Origin: Paenibacillus sp. IHBB 10380
GTDB taxonomy: Bacteria; Bacillota; Bacilli; Paenibacillales; Paenibacillaceae
Length of the DNA stretch: 64,000 nt
Reading direction: 5' to 3'
Assembly (NCBI RefSeq): GCF_000949425.1
Contig: NZ_CP010976.1
Coordinates: 3,720,001 to 3,784,000 of the forward strand
Below are positions 1-7,194 of the stretch, piece by piece. The position numbers and the translations under genes were made by a program. The number at the start of each line of letters is the position of its first letter. Position 1 is the first letter of the stretch. The notes beneath the pieces were generated by a model. The model was given only the letters and a program-made list of their open reading frames with translations. It did no database searches and was not told the origin of the DNA.

Positions 1-574
1 CCTCAACTAGATCTCCACCCGTTCTTTTACAAGAAGTAAATACATCAGCAAAATTTGTGATATCCTCCATATTAGCGCGGCGACTAAAATCCTGTAGAGC
101 TTCCTCTATCGGCTCACCGTACTCCATGCGAGCACAAATAATGTTGAGCTCTCTAATTAAATCGTTCTCAGCTTCCGGATCAAGCATTCGTAAATCTTGA
201 ACGGCTTCTCTAAATCCATTCTCAACAGAACGTCCTGCGGATAGGGATGAAGATAAAGAATACAGTGCCTGTTTAAAATGTAGGCTCATGCTTGCTCTGC
301 GGCGTTCTAGCATATGTTTCCTCCAGAAACGAGGAATGAGTAAGCCTGCACAAGAAAACAGCAGTGAAATAATCCATTGATGATAGAACAGATAACCCAC
401 AACGTAGAAAAGACCCCCACTAATCACAATACACATGCCTTTTTCAACACTACCCAGCTCGTAGTTACTATAGTCAGGGAGGTTCGTTCTGTGCGATGCT
501 CTTAGCGGATCTAAGTGTTCACCCTCTTCTCTATGTATGGAGTTGGCCTTCTTTCTAACCCTAGCCGTACTCAA
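1..574 (-). CDS. tadB: TadB-like Flp pilus assembly membrane protein, 3' end outside window
   Basis: The open frame runs off the left edge with no stop. It starts at a TTG that overlaps the cpaF stop codon (TTGA), with an AGGAGG site 7 nt upstream. After a basic N-terminus there is a hydrophobic pair around residues 55-90, then a cytoplasmic helical region with SLSAGRSVENGFREA. That pattern is typical of the type II secretion F / TadB inner-membrane family, which works with the CpaF ATPase to assemble Flp pili. Its place directly after cpaF supports the call. Transcription from the tad promoter is now cut off by the 52-kb prophage and a hairpin at 993-1034. Confidence 0.8.
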   Translation of the reverse strand, partial: MSTARVRKKANSIHREEGEHLDPLRASHRTNLPDYSNYELGSVEKGMCIVISGGLFYVVGYLFYHQWIISLLFSCAGLLIPRFWRKHMLERRRASMSLHFKQALYSLSSSLSAGRSVENGFREAVQDLRMLDPEAENDLIRELNIICARMEYGEPIEEALQDFSRRANMEDITNFADVFTSCKRTGGDLVE

Positions 575-945
575 CACTTCACCTCCTCGTCGCTTCCCAT
601 CTGTATTCCATTCTGCATACCAGCCATACGAAGCTTCTCCACATGCTGCATGGAATTACCGCAAGACTCTAATTGTCCAATAATTCGGCCTTCTCTCTCT
701 CCCGTTTCTAGAAATTGATAGAGTGGATTAAGTCTGATTTCCCCATTCTCCATCCCCAATACCTCACTAATTTCCATCACCTTCCGTGAATGATCACGAA
801 GTCTGGATAAATGAACAAGTATATCTATGGCCGAACTAATCTGCTGACGAACAACAAGAATAGGTAAATCTGCACCACTCAACACCATCGTCTCTAACCT
901 ACTCATCATGTCCCGTGTACTGTTAGCATGACCGGTCGAAAGACT
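571..945 (-). pseudogene. cpaF: cpaF 3' fragment (C-terminal 124 residues) split by prophage
   Basis: These codons encode the C-terminal part of the CpaF/TadA secretion ATPase. It begins at SLSTGHANSTRDMMSRLETM, the conserved stretch after the Walker B region. The partner N-terminal part ends in DGS/LS at 53228. Joined at the shared AGTCT the two give 419 residues with no frame change. The frame continues upstream into phage DNA to an ATG at 1053, but the first 40 or so residues of that longer frame are phage sequence. Alone the fragment lacks the P-loop and cannot be an ATPase. Confidence 0.93.
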
Positions 946-964
946 CCTATATAGTACATAGTGG
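941..964. other. attL: crossover core and left phage arm
   Basis: The core AGACT (941-945) is followed inward by the phage arm. On the minus strand this arm reads CCACTATGTACTATATAGGA and ends at the core. Outside the core the sequence is cpaF coding DNA. The arm is an imperfect inverted copy of the arm inside attR at 53207-53227, which is the expected geometry for attP half-sites of a large serine recombinase. Confidence 0.85.
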
Positions 965-992
965 TATTCAAAAGTTATCAACAGTTGTGGAT

Positions 993-1034
993 AAACAAAG
1001 AGCCATTTAGGATTACTCCTACGGCTCTTTGTTT
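993..1034. terminator. bidirectional intrinsic terminator just inside attL
   Basis: A perfect 12-bp stem pairs 993-1004 (AAACAAAGAGCC) with 1023-1034 (GGCTCTTTGTTT). It has T-rich flanks on the plus side and an A-rich 5' side that gives a T tract on the minus strand. It would insulate the host cpaF remnant from the leftward SOS-promoter operon. Confidence 0.7.
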
Positions 1035-1224
1035 TATCAACTATAGGTGTCATTTAATTGGTTGTGGAAGACTTGTTAGGAATCTCGCATATCCGTTCTT
1101 ACTCTTCAAGAGATTCATGCTTTTGAATCGCGGCACCGGAAAAGGTCTTCAAGCTCGAACGGAGATAGTTCGTCTTTTAGCTCTGCATAGCTCTTTTTGT
1201 CGCAGCCACTGATCGGCTACTATT

Positions 1225-1440
1225 TCACTCCCAAGCTTCCATGATGATAATCCCGTCTACTCTACTTTTATCTTCCCAACTAATGTACATCTTCTTCTCA
1301 AGCTCCATTAGCACGTGTTTAATGCGCTCTGCTCTCTTGCCGGTCTTTATTTCTAATTCCCTCATTGTTGGCATCGTTTGATGCATGGAAGAAAAGTTAC
1401 AAAGTATTCTTAATACCTTCCGTTCAAGATCCTCCAACAT
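1225..1440 (-). CDS. LexA-type winged-helix DNA-binding protein, HTH only
   Basis: A 71-residue protein. It resembles the N-terminal DNA-binding domain of LexA: an N-terminal helix, then TMPTMRELEIKTGKRAERIK as the helix-turn-helix and a short wing. There is no S24 autopeptidase domain. I chose the ATG at 1440 because an AGAGGTG site lies just upstream; a longer frame upstream has no such site. It follows the gene at 1451-1645 and shares its promoter, which contains an SOS box. It may bind the same operators as host LexA, but this is inference. Confidence 0.65.
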   Translation of the reverse strand: MLEDLERKVLRILCNFSSMHQTMPTMRELEIKTGKRAERIKHVLMELEKKMYISWEDKSRVDGIIIMEAWE

Positions 1441-1450
1441 ACTTTCACCT

Positions 1451-1645
1451 CTAAGCTGTTTTGTTGATTGGCTGCCATGCCAGCACATTGTCCAAGCGAA
1501 ATGTTCGTGGCGATCTAGTCATTAGACAAGTAGCTTTAATTAATCCATTACGGATACTATTCACTTCGATGCGCCGCTGCGTGATCTTTCCTGATTGGTC
1601 CATATACATGATTTCGATGATTTTCCCAAGATACTTCACTGGCAT
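1451..1645 (-). CDS. small WYL-like protein, SOS-promoter operon
   Basis: A 64-residue protein starting at MPVKYLGKIIEIMY, with AGGAGTG upstream of the ATG. The pattern of a strand pair followed by RTFRLDNVLAWQP resembles the core of WYL domains, which bind nucleic-acid-like ligands and often regulate SOS or defence genes, but there is no attached HTH. It is the first gene of the leftward operon and is followed by the LexA-type HTH gene. Function unknown; the WYL link is by pattern only. Confidence 0.55.
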   Translation of the reverse strand: MPVKYLGKIIEIMYMDQSGKITQRRIEVNSIRNGLIKATCLMTRSPRTFRLDNVLAWQPINKTA

Positions 1646-1677
1646 GTTTTTCACTCCTAATAGGAACATTTGTTTGT

Positions 1678-1707
1678 ATTATATGCGAACGAGTGTTCTT
1701 TATTCAA
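1678..1707 (-). promoter_or_regulatory. sigma-A promoter with embedded LexA (SOS) box
   Basis: On the minus strand: -35 TTGAAT (1702-1707), 18-bp spacer, -10 TATAAT (1678-1683). The spacer contains CGAACGAGTGTTCT (plus strand, 1686-1699), which matches the Bacillus LexA consensus CGAAC-RNRY-GTTYC at 13 of 14 positions. LexA bound here would cover the promoter, so the two genes downstream should be induced by DNA damage. Confidence 0.75.
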
Positions 1708-1782
1708 GCAAATTGTTTTTCCAAGGAAGAAGGGTTTATTCTTGATTTGGGAGAATATTGAATGTATGAACGGAGTGATTGA

Positions 1783-1893
1783 ATGAACTTTAGAGAAGAA
1801 ATACATATAGCCGCTGAGATGAATCAGAAGGTAACCGTAAAGCTTTCTAACGGCGAGGTAATAACCGGAGTGGTTGAAGTATCGATATTTTGA
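1783..1893 (+). pseudogene. truncated paralogue of the 2814-3017 gene
   Basis: The frame codes for MNFREEIHIAAEMNQKVTV and so on, and stops after 36 residues. It aligns closely with the first 33 residues of the 67-residue protein at 2814-3017 (MNVKQELHIAA...VTVKL.GEVI.G..EVS) and then diverges at a TGA. It looks like a duplicate whose 3' half was lost or replaced. A GGAGTG site precedes the ATG, so a short peptide could still be made. Confidence 0.6.
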
Positions 1894-2046
1894 TATAAGT
1901 GGGTATAAAAAAGTAACAGTATCGGAACATCTGAGAGATCACTAAGAATTTTAGATCCTTTTGTCGAAATACTATGTAGATACATTTTCCTAGTTTTGGT
2001 AGACTGGGCATTATAGATAATTCATACCATTAAAGGAGGCAATTTT

Positions 2047-2799
2047 GTGGGGGTAGTTATTGGAGTACTTTGTTTTATAGGATTTCCGATTTTTCTAGTG
2101 CTAGGTATTATATCTGCTATCAAAAAGAATGGATCGTCAAAAAAACATTTTATAGTTTCAGCGGTTCTTCTTGCTGGCATTGTTCTCGCTAGTGTTTTAG
2201 CAAATAATGATACTGACGCACCTAATAAGCTAGCAGTTAATAAAAAAGAGAACACTAATGCTTCCAAAGTTGATGCCAAGGTTGAACCCAAGGCTAAAGA
2301 AGGGGATGCCACTAAAGCTAAAGCCACCTCTGAAAAGGCTAATCAAAAAGAGCAACAACAAGCCGTACTGGATTTCGAAAAGGAAGTTTATGCTTCTGAA
2401 GAGGAAGCTTCTCCAATTTTTGATAATTACCAAAAGTCAATTGAAGCATTTTCTGCTGGAACTACCGACCTATTAAGTGTTTACAATGCAGCCGAGACCG
2501 CTAGAGATGCATCTGGAACTCTAATGTCACGTACCAATAACCTTAAGACACCTAAAAACGTTTCAAAGGAAGTTCAAAAGATACTCAATGGAGCAAAAAA
2601 CGATCTCCGTCTGGCCTATTTGTCCAAAAAGGATGCGTATAAAGTTGTCTTGTCTTATATTGACGATCAAAAGGTTAGTGATATGAGTAAATTTCAAGAC
2701 CTTATCAATACAGCTGATCAATATATGTATTCAGCTATGTCGGAAATAGCCGATGCTAAAAGTAAAGTTGGAATTAAAATAACCAACGATAAGAAATAA
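2047..2799 (+). CDS. membrane-anchored helical protein, unknown function
   Basis: The GTG start has an AAAGGAGG site 7 nt upstream. The 250-residue protein has two hydrophobic segments (about residues 3-27 and 35-53), then a Lys/Ala/Glu-rich linker (about 60-115) and a long, probably helical domain to the C-terminus. I do not recognise the family. It is on the plus strand in the cargo arm, opposite to the phage late genes, followed 14 nt later by a small conserved gene and a terminator. It is probably a lysogenic cargo gene acting at the cell surface. Confidence 0.6.
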   Translation: MGVVIGVLCFIGFPIFLVLGIISAIKKNGSSKKHFIVSAVLLAGIVLASVLANNDTDAPNKLAVNKKENTNASKVDAKVEPKAKEGDATKAKATSEKANQKEQQQAVLDFEKEVYASEEEASPIFDNYQKSIEAFSAGTTDLLSVYNAAETARDASGTLMSRTNNLKTPKNVSKEVQKILNGAKNDLRLAYLSKKDAYKVVLSYIDDQKVSDMSKFQDLINTADQYMYSAMSEIADAKSKVGIKITNDKK

Positions 2800-2813
2800 T
2801 TAGGTGGGATCTG

Positions 2814-3017
2814 ATGAACGTAAAACAAGAATTACATATAGCTGCATCCAGTAATCAAAGGGTAACTGTAAAGCTCACTAGCGGCGAGGTAATTAACGGA
2901 TTTGCAGAAGTATCAACAGATGCTGAACGGGCTAAGATACGCACGTCAGAAGGTCCTATGTGGGTGCCTTATGAGGATATCGAAGACATAGAACGAATTG
3001 CTCAGATGCTACATTAA
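2814..3017 (+). CDS. small conserved protein with Sm-like fold pattern
   Basis: A 67-residue protein with QRVTVKLTSGEVINGFAEVS followed by MWVPYEDIEDIERIAQM. A strand that accepts a modification of a ligand surface, then IPYEDIE, resembles small Sm/LSM-like or Hfq-like barrels, but this is only a resemblance. The GTGGGATCT region just upstream contains the ribosome site. It is the second gene of a short plus-strand unit with 2047-2799 and ends at a terminator. A truncated copy lies at 1783-1893. Confidence 0.55.
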   Translation: MNVKQELHIAASSNQRVTVKLTSGEVINGFAEVSTDAERAKIRTSEGPMWVPYEDIEDIERIAQMLH

Positions 3018-3028
3018 TAGCAAAAGAA

Positions 3029-3061
3029 ACCGCAGTGGTGTTATACCTCTGTGGTCTTTTT
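3029..3061 (+). terminator. intrinsic terminator after the 2047-3017 unit
   Basis: The stem ACCGCAG / CTGTGGT (one G-T pair) is followed by a T run. It resembles the hairpin at 4201-4236 in both stem and loop. Confidence 0.7.
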
Positions 3062-3111
3062 GGTGTTGATTGATTCAATCCTTATAAACAAAAGCTAGTA
3101 AAATTTTTGAA

Positions 3112-3585
3112 CTAGAACAATGCAATGTAATGGATATCCAATTCCAGTGAACCAGTACACTCATGATTGGACTGACCCTTACATAAGATTTTCACGGATT
3201 TTGCATTAGAGACAATTGTCGTGAATGACGAATTCGGACCTACATCAGCGACATCGTGATCGTTGGACGATTTGGACGATCTCTGTATCATAATTTGCAT
3301 TGTACAGGACTTACTAGTATTTAATATTGTAATGGTTCCCGAGGGGGATTTTATAAATGAATTTGATGAAACACAAAAATACGTTTGAGTTGTACTGTTA
3401 TCACATGCTTGTTTAATGGGCACACATTTGTGTATACAAATAAGTTTTTTTATTAATCTATTTTCCTTCTTTCTACATCTTCTCTTCCTTGAACTTGAAC
3501 GTCGGGGGCAATTTATTGTAAGTTTTCTCTTTTTGGAGTGCCGTTTACACCTTATTGTTCGTCTTGATTTAAACTTCATTGCCAT
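3112..3585 (-). CDS. DUF3992/Ena-type endospore appendage-like protein with basic tail
   Basis: A 157-residue protein. Residues 1-47 are extremely basic and contain several Cys and Arg/Lys runs. From about Cys50 (CIHKC) to the C-terminus it follows the DUF3992 pattern: Cys near the domain start, strand-rich middle (SGTITILNTS, SSFTTIVSNAKSVKI) and the closing TGSLELDIHY. DUF3992 proteins such as Ena1A/Ena1B polymerise into disulfide-stabilised spore appendages in the Bacillus cereus group. The ATG has a GGGGG site 4-8 nt upstream. It is divergent from a second DUF3992 gene at 3738. The basic tail is unusual and might mediate attachment; that is inference. Confidence 0.7.
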   Translation of the reverse strand: MAMKFKSRRTIRCKRHSKKRKLTINCPRRSSSRKRRCRKKENRLIKKLICIHKCVPIKQACDNSTTQTYFCVSSNSFIKSPSGTITILNTSKSCTMQIMIQRSSKSSNDHDVADVGPNSSFTTIVSNAKSVKILCKGQSNHECTGSLELDIHYIALF

Positions 3586-3737
3586 AATCCCCCCTTATTA
3601 TGGTTTATGAAGATTTGAGCCAAATGACCTCAGTCAAACATCCATTTTTTTGAGATATAAAGGAATTGTGATGTTAAACCAGATATTTATAATACAAGCA
3701 TGCATATCATAAAAGAAAATAGAAAGGGTGATTCACT
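3586..3737. promoter_or_regulatory. shared divergent promoter region of the two DUF3992 genes
   Basis: The 152-bp AT-rich spacer must hold promoters for both genes. On the plus strand CATATCATA (3703-3711) fits the -10 pattern CATANNNTA of the mother-cell sporulation factors sigma-E/sigma-K and lies 27 nt before the start codon. No clear -35 was found, so this is only a candidate. Confidence 0.3.
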
Positions 3738-4115
3738 ATGTGTGGAAATTCCTCAAATTCAGCCGTGTTTAATTTTTGTAATAATGTGGCTAAACAAATT
3801 GTCAATATCCAACAATGTAATCCCATTTTTCAACCTACCCCGAGTGTTACTGCTCTTACTTACTTTACAAATCAAACAGGGTTAGTAATAAATGGTTCAT
3901 TTACAGTGGTTAATACCAGTACTTCTTCCGTCTTTAATGTTAACTATACCATGGGTATCGCGCTATCAACCATCGTTGTTACAGCTGGTCGTTCGGAAAC
4001 GATCTTCGTTGAAGATTTGAGTACCATTACGATCGAAAGTCTTACAGGAGTACTACCTGAAGCAACCGCTACAGGAAGTTTAGTATTAGATTTGCACTAT
4101 TGCGTAACATGCTAA
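3738..4115 (+). CDS. DUF3992/Ena-type endospore appendage-like subunit
   Basis: A 125-residue protein with an AAAGGGTG site before the ATG. It has the features of spore appendage (Ena) subunits: a flexible N-terminal segment with Cys2 and Cys14, a beta-rich middle with many Thr/Ser/Val/Asn, and the terminal motif GSLVLDLHYC followed by a last Cys (122 and 125). In Ena fibres the N-terminal Cys residues form disulfides with neighbouring subunits. It is followed by its own terminator, after which the GNAT cassette begins. Carriage of such genes on a prophage would be spore-surface lysogenic conversion. Confidence 0.75.
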   Translation: MCGNSSNSAVFNFCNNVAKQIVNIQQCNPIFQPTPSVTALTYFTNQTGLVINGSFTVVNTSTSSVFNVNYTMGIALSTIVVTAGRSETIFVEDLSTITIESLTGVLPEATATGSLVLDLHYCVTC

Positions 4116-4200
4116 TTAAGTTGCAAATGTATTTCTTTAGGGCATAGATAAACATATGTACATTACCTACTTTTAGATTCTTATTTATAAAAATCAAATA

Positions 4201-4236
4201 AGACCACATTGGCGTTATGCCTTTGTGGTCTCTTCA
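4201..4236. terminator. intrinsic terminator after the DUF3992 gene
   Basis: The stem AGACCACA (4201-4208) / TGTGGTCT (4224-4231) has a 15-nt loop and TCTTC downstream. It is similar in sequence to the terminator at 3029-3061. Confidence 0.65.
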
Positions 4237-4240
4237 TTGC

Positions 4241-4930
4241 ACTATCGTTCCTCGTTAGCTTAATCATCCGACACTGGAGTTTGCATAAAACATTGATCTC
4301 AATATTTCTTATACATACCTACAGACTTGGGATCTGTATATTCAAAACCATATCTTTTATATAATTTATCTGCTGGTACATCGGCGATTAAACTAACATA
4401 TGAACCCTTTGGGGCTTCTTCATCTAAGTAGTTCATGATTTCGGTCATAATCAGCTTACCAAGTCCTTTTCCTTGATAGATTGGATCGACTGCAATATCA
4501 ACAATATGAAAGAAACAACCGCCATCTCCGATAATTCGTCCCATCCCAATGAGCCGTTTATCCAAATGTCTCAAAGTGACCACGAAGAGAGAGTTCTGGA
4601 GTGCTATTTTAGAGCCAGTTAAATCTTTCGGACTTAAACCTGCTGCTATTCTTAAGGAAATATATTCCTCAGGTTCGGGTGGGCTATAAGAAATCTCAAT
4701 GTTGTTTTCCACTCAAATCCTCCGTTCGATCTTTATAAAAATTTTAGTTACCTAAAGTTGAAATTCACGAGTAAGTCGTGCCCTCATCGCTCTGGTTGTA
4801 TCATTAATATTTCCCTCGAGTATTAATTTACTGTCACTGTTCGACAGGAAGCCATCTATTACCTTCCTAATACTTTTAGAATTCCACATTTGGACACTTT
4901 CCATGTCATCCTGCCCGTTAGCTTAATCAC
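4241..4930. mobile_element. putative gene cassette 1 (GNAT) with conserved boundary motifs
   Basis: The GNAT gene is bounded on the left by ACTATCGTTCCTCGTTAGC plus TTAATCA (4241-4266), and on the right by CTGCCCGTTAGCTTAATCA (4911-4929). The same pair of boundary sequences, in the same orientation relative to the gene, bounds an unrelated phosphotransferase gene at 28985-29994. The shared part CGTTAGCTTAATCA is a direct repeat across the cassette. No transposase or integrase lies inside. Cassette mobility is inferred from these repeats. Confidence 0.5.
4299..4712 (-). CDS. GNAT-family N-acetyltransferase
   Basis: 137 residues. The acetyl-CoA pyrophosphate-binding motif A is clear: VDIAVDPIYQGKGLGKLIM (about residues 71-89, Q/R-x-x-G-x-G/A), followed by KLYKRYGFEY (motif B). 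I chose the GTG at 4712 because CGGAGG lies 6-10 nt upstream. It would transfer an acetyl group from acetyl-CoA to an amine; the substrate cannot be told. It is a single-gene cassette between a DUF3992 gene and a DUF7010-like gene, so probably cargo. Confidence 0.85.
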   Translation of the reverse strand: MENNIEISYSPPEPEEYISLRIAAGLSPKDLTGSKIALQNSLFVVTLRHLDKRLIGMGRIIGDGGCFFHIVDIAVDPIYQGKGLGKLIMTEIMNYLDEEAPKGSYVSLIADVPADKLYKRYGFEYTDPKSVGMYKKY

Positions 4931-5182
4931 TAACATAACTAAACTAACCTTCAAAAACTAGCAATGGACGTCGCTCACATATAATATAACATCAATAATT
5001 CATTTGGGATATCGTGTAAATGAAGATTATCATCTGCTCAGGAAAAGTTTCCTTACCAAAACAAAAAAAGACCCCGCCGACCAATTAGGCTAGTAGGATA
5101 TGATTTTCATTATTGGGAAATGTTTCATGTTAAGATATTTAATACTGTGCTACTATGCAATTGAGGGGCATCTCCCCCTCAT

Positions 5183-5228
5183 AATACCCATTCAGCTAAA
5201 CGCCTCCGCGTCCGGTTGAGTGGGTATT
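5183..5228 (+). terminator. hairpin/terminator
   Basis: AATACCCATTCA (5183-5194) pairs with TGAGTGGGTATT (5217-5228), 11 of 12 matching, followed on the plus strand by TTGTTTG. Confidence 0.5.
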
Positions 5229-5275
5229 TGTTTGATTCTAGTGTTAACTTGCCATGATATTGCTAAATAGGAGTG

Positions 5276-5293
5276 TTCCGTTAGCACAATAAG
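5276..5293. repeat. third cassette-boundary-like motif
   Basis: TTCCGTTAGCACAATAAGG resembles the right boundary CCCGTTAGCTTAATAAG at 29978-29994, with the GTTAGC core and AATAAG conserved. It lies just downstream of the DUF7010-like gene. No convincing partner is seen on the other side of that gene. Confidence 0.35.
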
Positions 5294-5377
5294 GATTTAT
5301 GAGTATTGTACAGTTGACAAAAAATGCTGTAGCAGAAATCTCTTCTTTCATATAAAAAATCAACTAATTAATGGTGA

Positions 5378-5923
5378 TTAAACAAGACTAGCTTTAAGTT
5401 CTCTAAGAATTAAAAGAACACCAATTCCATACACAATAGATATTGCTAAAGGCACTATAGTGAATGCTTGATCAACAAGGAATCCACCTAAGATTAGGGC
5501 AGAAAAACACGCACCTAATGTAACAAAGAGATAAGCTTTACTTTTATAAATCCACATGTAAGGTAGAAAATGAGAGCCTGCTAGTAAACCGATGGTGAAG
5601 GGAAGGTATTCAGGTATATTCATATATACAATTACAAATACAGGTATGTAAAAAGCTTGGGGAGCTGCAACTATTCCGCCTAAAGTTCCTACAGGATTGT
5701 TGGTAGTGAATAAATTAATACGAAGCATTTTACTAATTAAAATTCCAATAGGAAAAATAGCACCTAAGCCAAATATCCAAACTAAATGCACAGTTTCTAT
5801 TGGGAAAACTAAGGGTAAAAAGGTGAAGATTAAAAAGACAATTACACCAGCCAACAAAATTGGGAACCCTTTTCTTGCTTCAACTATCATTTCTGTTTGT
5901 AATTCCTCGAGTGTTCTACTCAT
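5378..5923 (-). CDS. DUF7010-like integral membrane protein
   Basis: 181 residues starting at MSRTLEELQTEM, where GAGGAGTG precedes the ATG (5923). Six or so hydrophobic segments follow. The motifs NPVGTLGG and AGSHFLPYMWIYKSKAY match my recollection of the DUF7010 family of Bacillales membrane proteins of unknown function, whose genes are often scattered accessory genes. A cassette-boundary-like motif lies 85 bp downstream. No function can be assigned. Confidence 0.6.
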   Translation of the reverse strand: MSRTLEELQTEMIVEARKGFPILLAGVIVFLIFTFLPLVFPIETVHLVWIFGLGAIFPIGILISKMLRINLFTTNNPVGTLGGIVAAPQAFYIPVFVIVYMNIPEYLPFTIGLLAGSHFLPYMWIYKSKAYLFVTLGACFSALILGGFLVDQAFTIVPLAISIVYGIGVLLILRELKASLV

Positions 5924-6072
5924 AAATACACTCCTCAATAAGTTTAGTAGACTATCTCCAATACTGGTAAGGTATGGTGCTTACGTACAATGTTAATTAG
6001 TATAACTTATTGGGGACATTTTGTGAATATATACCAAACTTATGCTTAGAGAATACACCTACTTAAGGTAAA

Positions 6073-6609
6073 CTATAAGAATAGTTTCAGCAATCCCACG
6101 GCTATAGCTATTAACCCAGGAACACCTAACCCAATAATCCACCTTAGGTTCGTATTGCTAGCTTTACTGATTTCAGCACTGACATAGGTCTTTGTTGCGA
6201 TACCATTGTCCCTAACTTGTTCCGAGATAATTGTTTTCATTCGATCATCGTTTGGCAGAGATGATGTTTTAATATCAACGTTTTCTCTAATTTCTTTCGT
6301 TTGATTTTGCATTTCAATAATCAAACTTTTTTGGAGTAGTTCAAGATGGGCAGTAGTTGGTAATCCTTTAATGTCTTGCTTTAATTCTTTGAATCCATCC
6401 TCAAGATTTTCAATCCTTCTCAAAAGTTCATCCATTCCTCCGCCACCCCCTCCGTTATGTGTATGTTCAGAAGTTGCTGCTGTTTCTAGTATGGTATACC
6501 CAGTTTGTTTTAACCGTGCTTGTTTAGAAGCATCTCTTCTCATTCGGTAGTCGTCTAAAAAAGTAGCATGATTATTGTTTTCTTTTTGGACAGGGAGAAA
6601 TTCACTCAT
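6073..6609 (-). CDS. coiled-coil protein with C-terminal membrane anchor (XhlA-like layout)
   Basis: 178 residues: a polar N-terminal region, a run of six glycines (53-58), a heptad-rich coiled coil beginning MDELLRRIENLEDGFKELKQ (59-78), a linker, and a single C-terminal membrane helix (about 156-178). The order coiled coil then transmembrane helix resembles XhlA-type phage proteins, but the N-terminal half is unlike them. The start overlaps the end of 6602-7060 by 8 bp, so the two are translationally coupled. Likely a membrane-tethered partner of the upstream protein; function unknown. Confidence 0.6.
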   Translation of the reverse strand: MSEFLPVQKENNNHATFLDDYRMRRDASKQARLKQTGYTILETAATSEHTHNGGGGGGMDELLRRIENLEDGFKELKQDIKGLPTTAHLELLQKSLIIEMQNQTKEIRENVDIKTSSLPNDDRMKTIISEQVRDNGIATKTYVSAEISKASNTNLRWIIGLGVPGLIAIAVGLLKLFL

Positions 6610-7060
6610 CTAACTCACCTATTTCTGCAGCTATCATAAAGAAGGTTTCTCCTATAACAATGTTATTCACAAAAACTTTGATGTAGTATTCTCCCTCATC
6701 GTCAAAAAGTACACCGTCATCACTGGTCATCTCTATCCGAATTCCAATAATCGTATCAATTCTTGATCCATCTTCATTAAGACATTTTTCGTTGGTGAAG
6801 TATAGCTCCTTTAAATCCAGCTCGGAAATGACTTCTAATGAAGGATTAAATACTTTCATTTCGGCAGATTCCAAAGTTAAGTTATTCACTCGAAGGCCCA
6901 TGGCGATAGAAAATACAAATTTGATTGGAAGAGCTAGTCTTTTCATCATAAATGGATTGAATAACAGGCTATTATCATTCCCGATTTTTGAAATATCTTC
7001 ACAAATAACTATGTAAGAGGCCTTGTTTTCATAAAGTTGTTCCGTCAATTTTATCACCAT
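6602..7060 (-). CDS. DUF6941-like beta-sandwich protein
   Basis: 152 residues starting at an ATG with GGAG 8 nt upstream. The order YIVICEDISK, then LPIKFVFSIAMGLR, then an alternating strand pattern ending in YIKVFVNNIVIGETFFMI resembles DUF6941, a family predicted to be an immunoglobulin-like sandwich. It is the first gene of a two-gene unit whose second gene encodes a membrane-anchored coiled coil. The unit sits beyond the endolysin, a common place for accessory genes. Confidence 0.5.
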   Translation of the reverse strand: MVIKLTEQLYENKASYIVICEDISKIGNDNSLLFNPFMMKRLALPIKFVFSIAMGLRVNNLTLESAEMKVFNPSLEVISELDLKELYFTNEKCLNEDGSRIDTIIGIRIEMTSDDGVLFDDEGEYYIKVFVNNIVIGETFFMIAAEIGELDE

Positions 7061-7152
7061 TATGTAACTCCATCGGTTGGAGGATTTGCTTGTATATGCT
7101 AGTTATCAATATTGTACTCTATATCTATTAATATAGCGATATCAGTATTTAC

Positions 7153-7184
7153 ATAGCCCCACCGACCGAAGTCAGCAGGGCTAT
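7153..7184 (-). terminator. hairpin after the endolysin gene
   Basis: ATAGCCC (7153-7159) pairs with GGGCTAT (7178-7184), with further pairing inside (CCGAC/GTCAG). No T run follows on the minus strand, so it may be a weak terminator or an mRNA-stabilising 3' end. Confidence 0.45.
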
Positions 7185-7194
7185 ACGAATTTGA

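Larger units (their letters stand above)
4931..5377. other. 447-bp non-coding stretch with hairpins
   Basis: No supported gene. It contains a small GAGGGG/CCCCTC hairpin (5163-5180), the terminator at 5183-5228, and at 5276-5293 a sequence resembling the cassette boundaries. The rest is AT-rich and I see nothing else in it. Confidence 0.6.

Noticed and set aside
1157..1173. CGAAC...GTTCG inverted repeat resembling an SOS box
   Set aside because: The spacer is 7 nt, while LexA boxes need 4; no promoter nearby.
1100..1205. Minus-strand frame SGCDKKSYAELKDELSPFEL looks protein-like
   Set aside because: It has no start codon and a stop directly upstream; at best a short remnant.
961..1212. Plus-strand frame across the terminator and attL arm
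   Set aside because: No ribosome site, crosses a terminator, low-complexity hydrophobic translation.
4241..4266. Integron attC sites at the cassette boundaries
   Set aside because: GTTAGCT does not fit the GTTRRRY core and there is no paired R''/L'' structure or integron integrase, so classical integron recombination is not supported.
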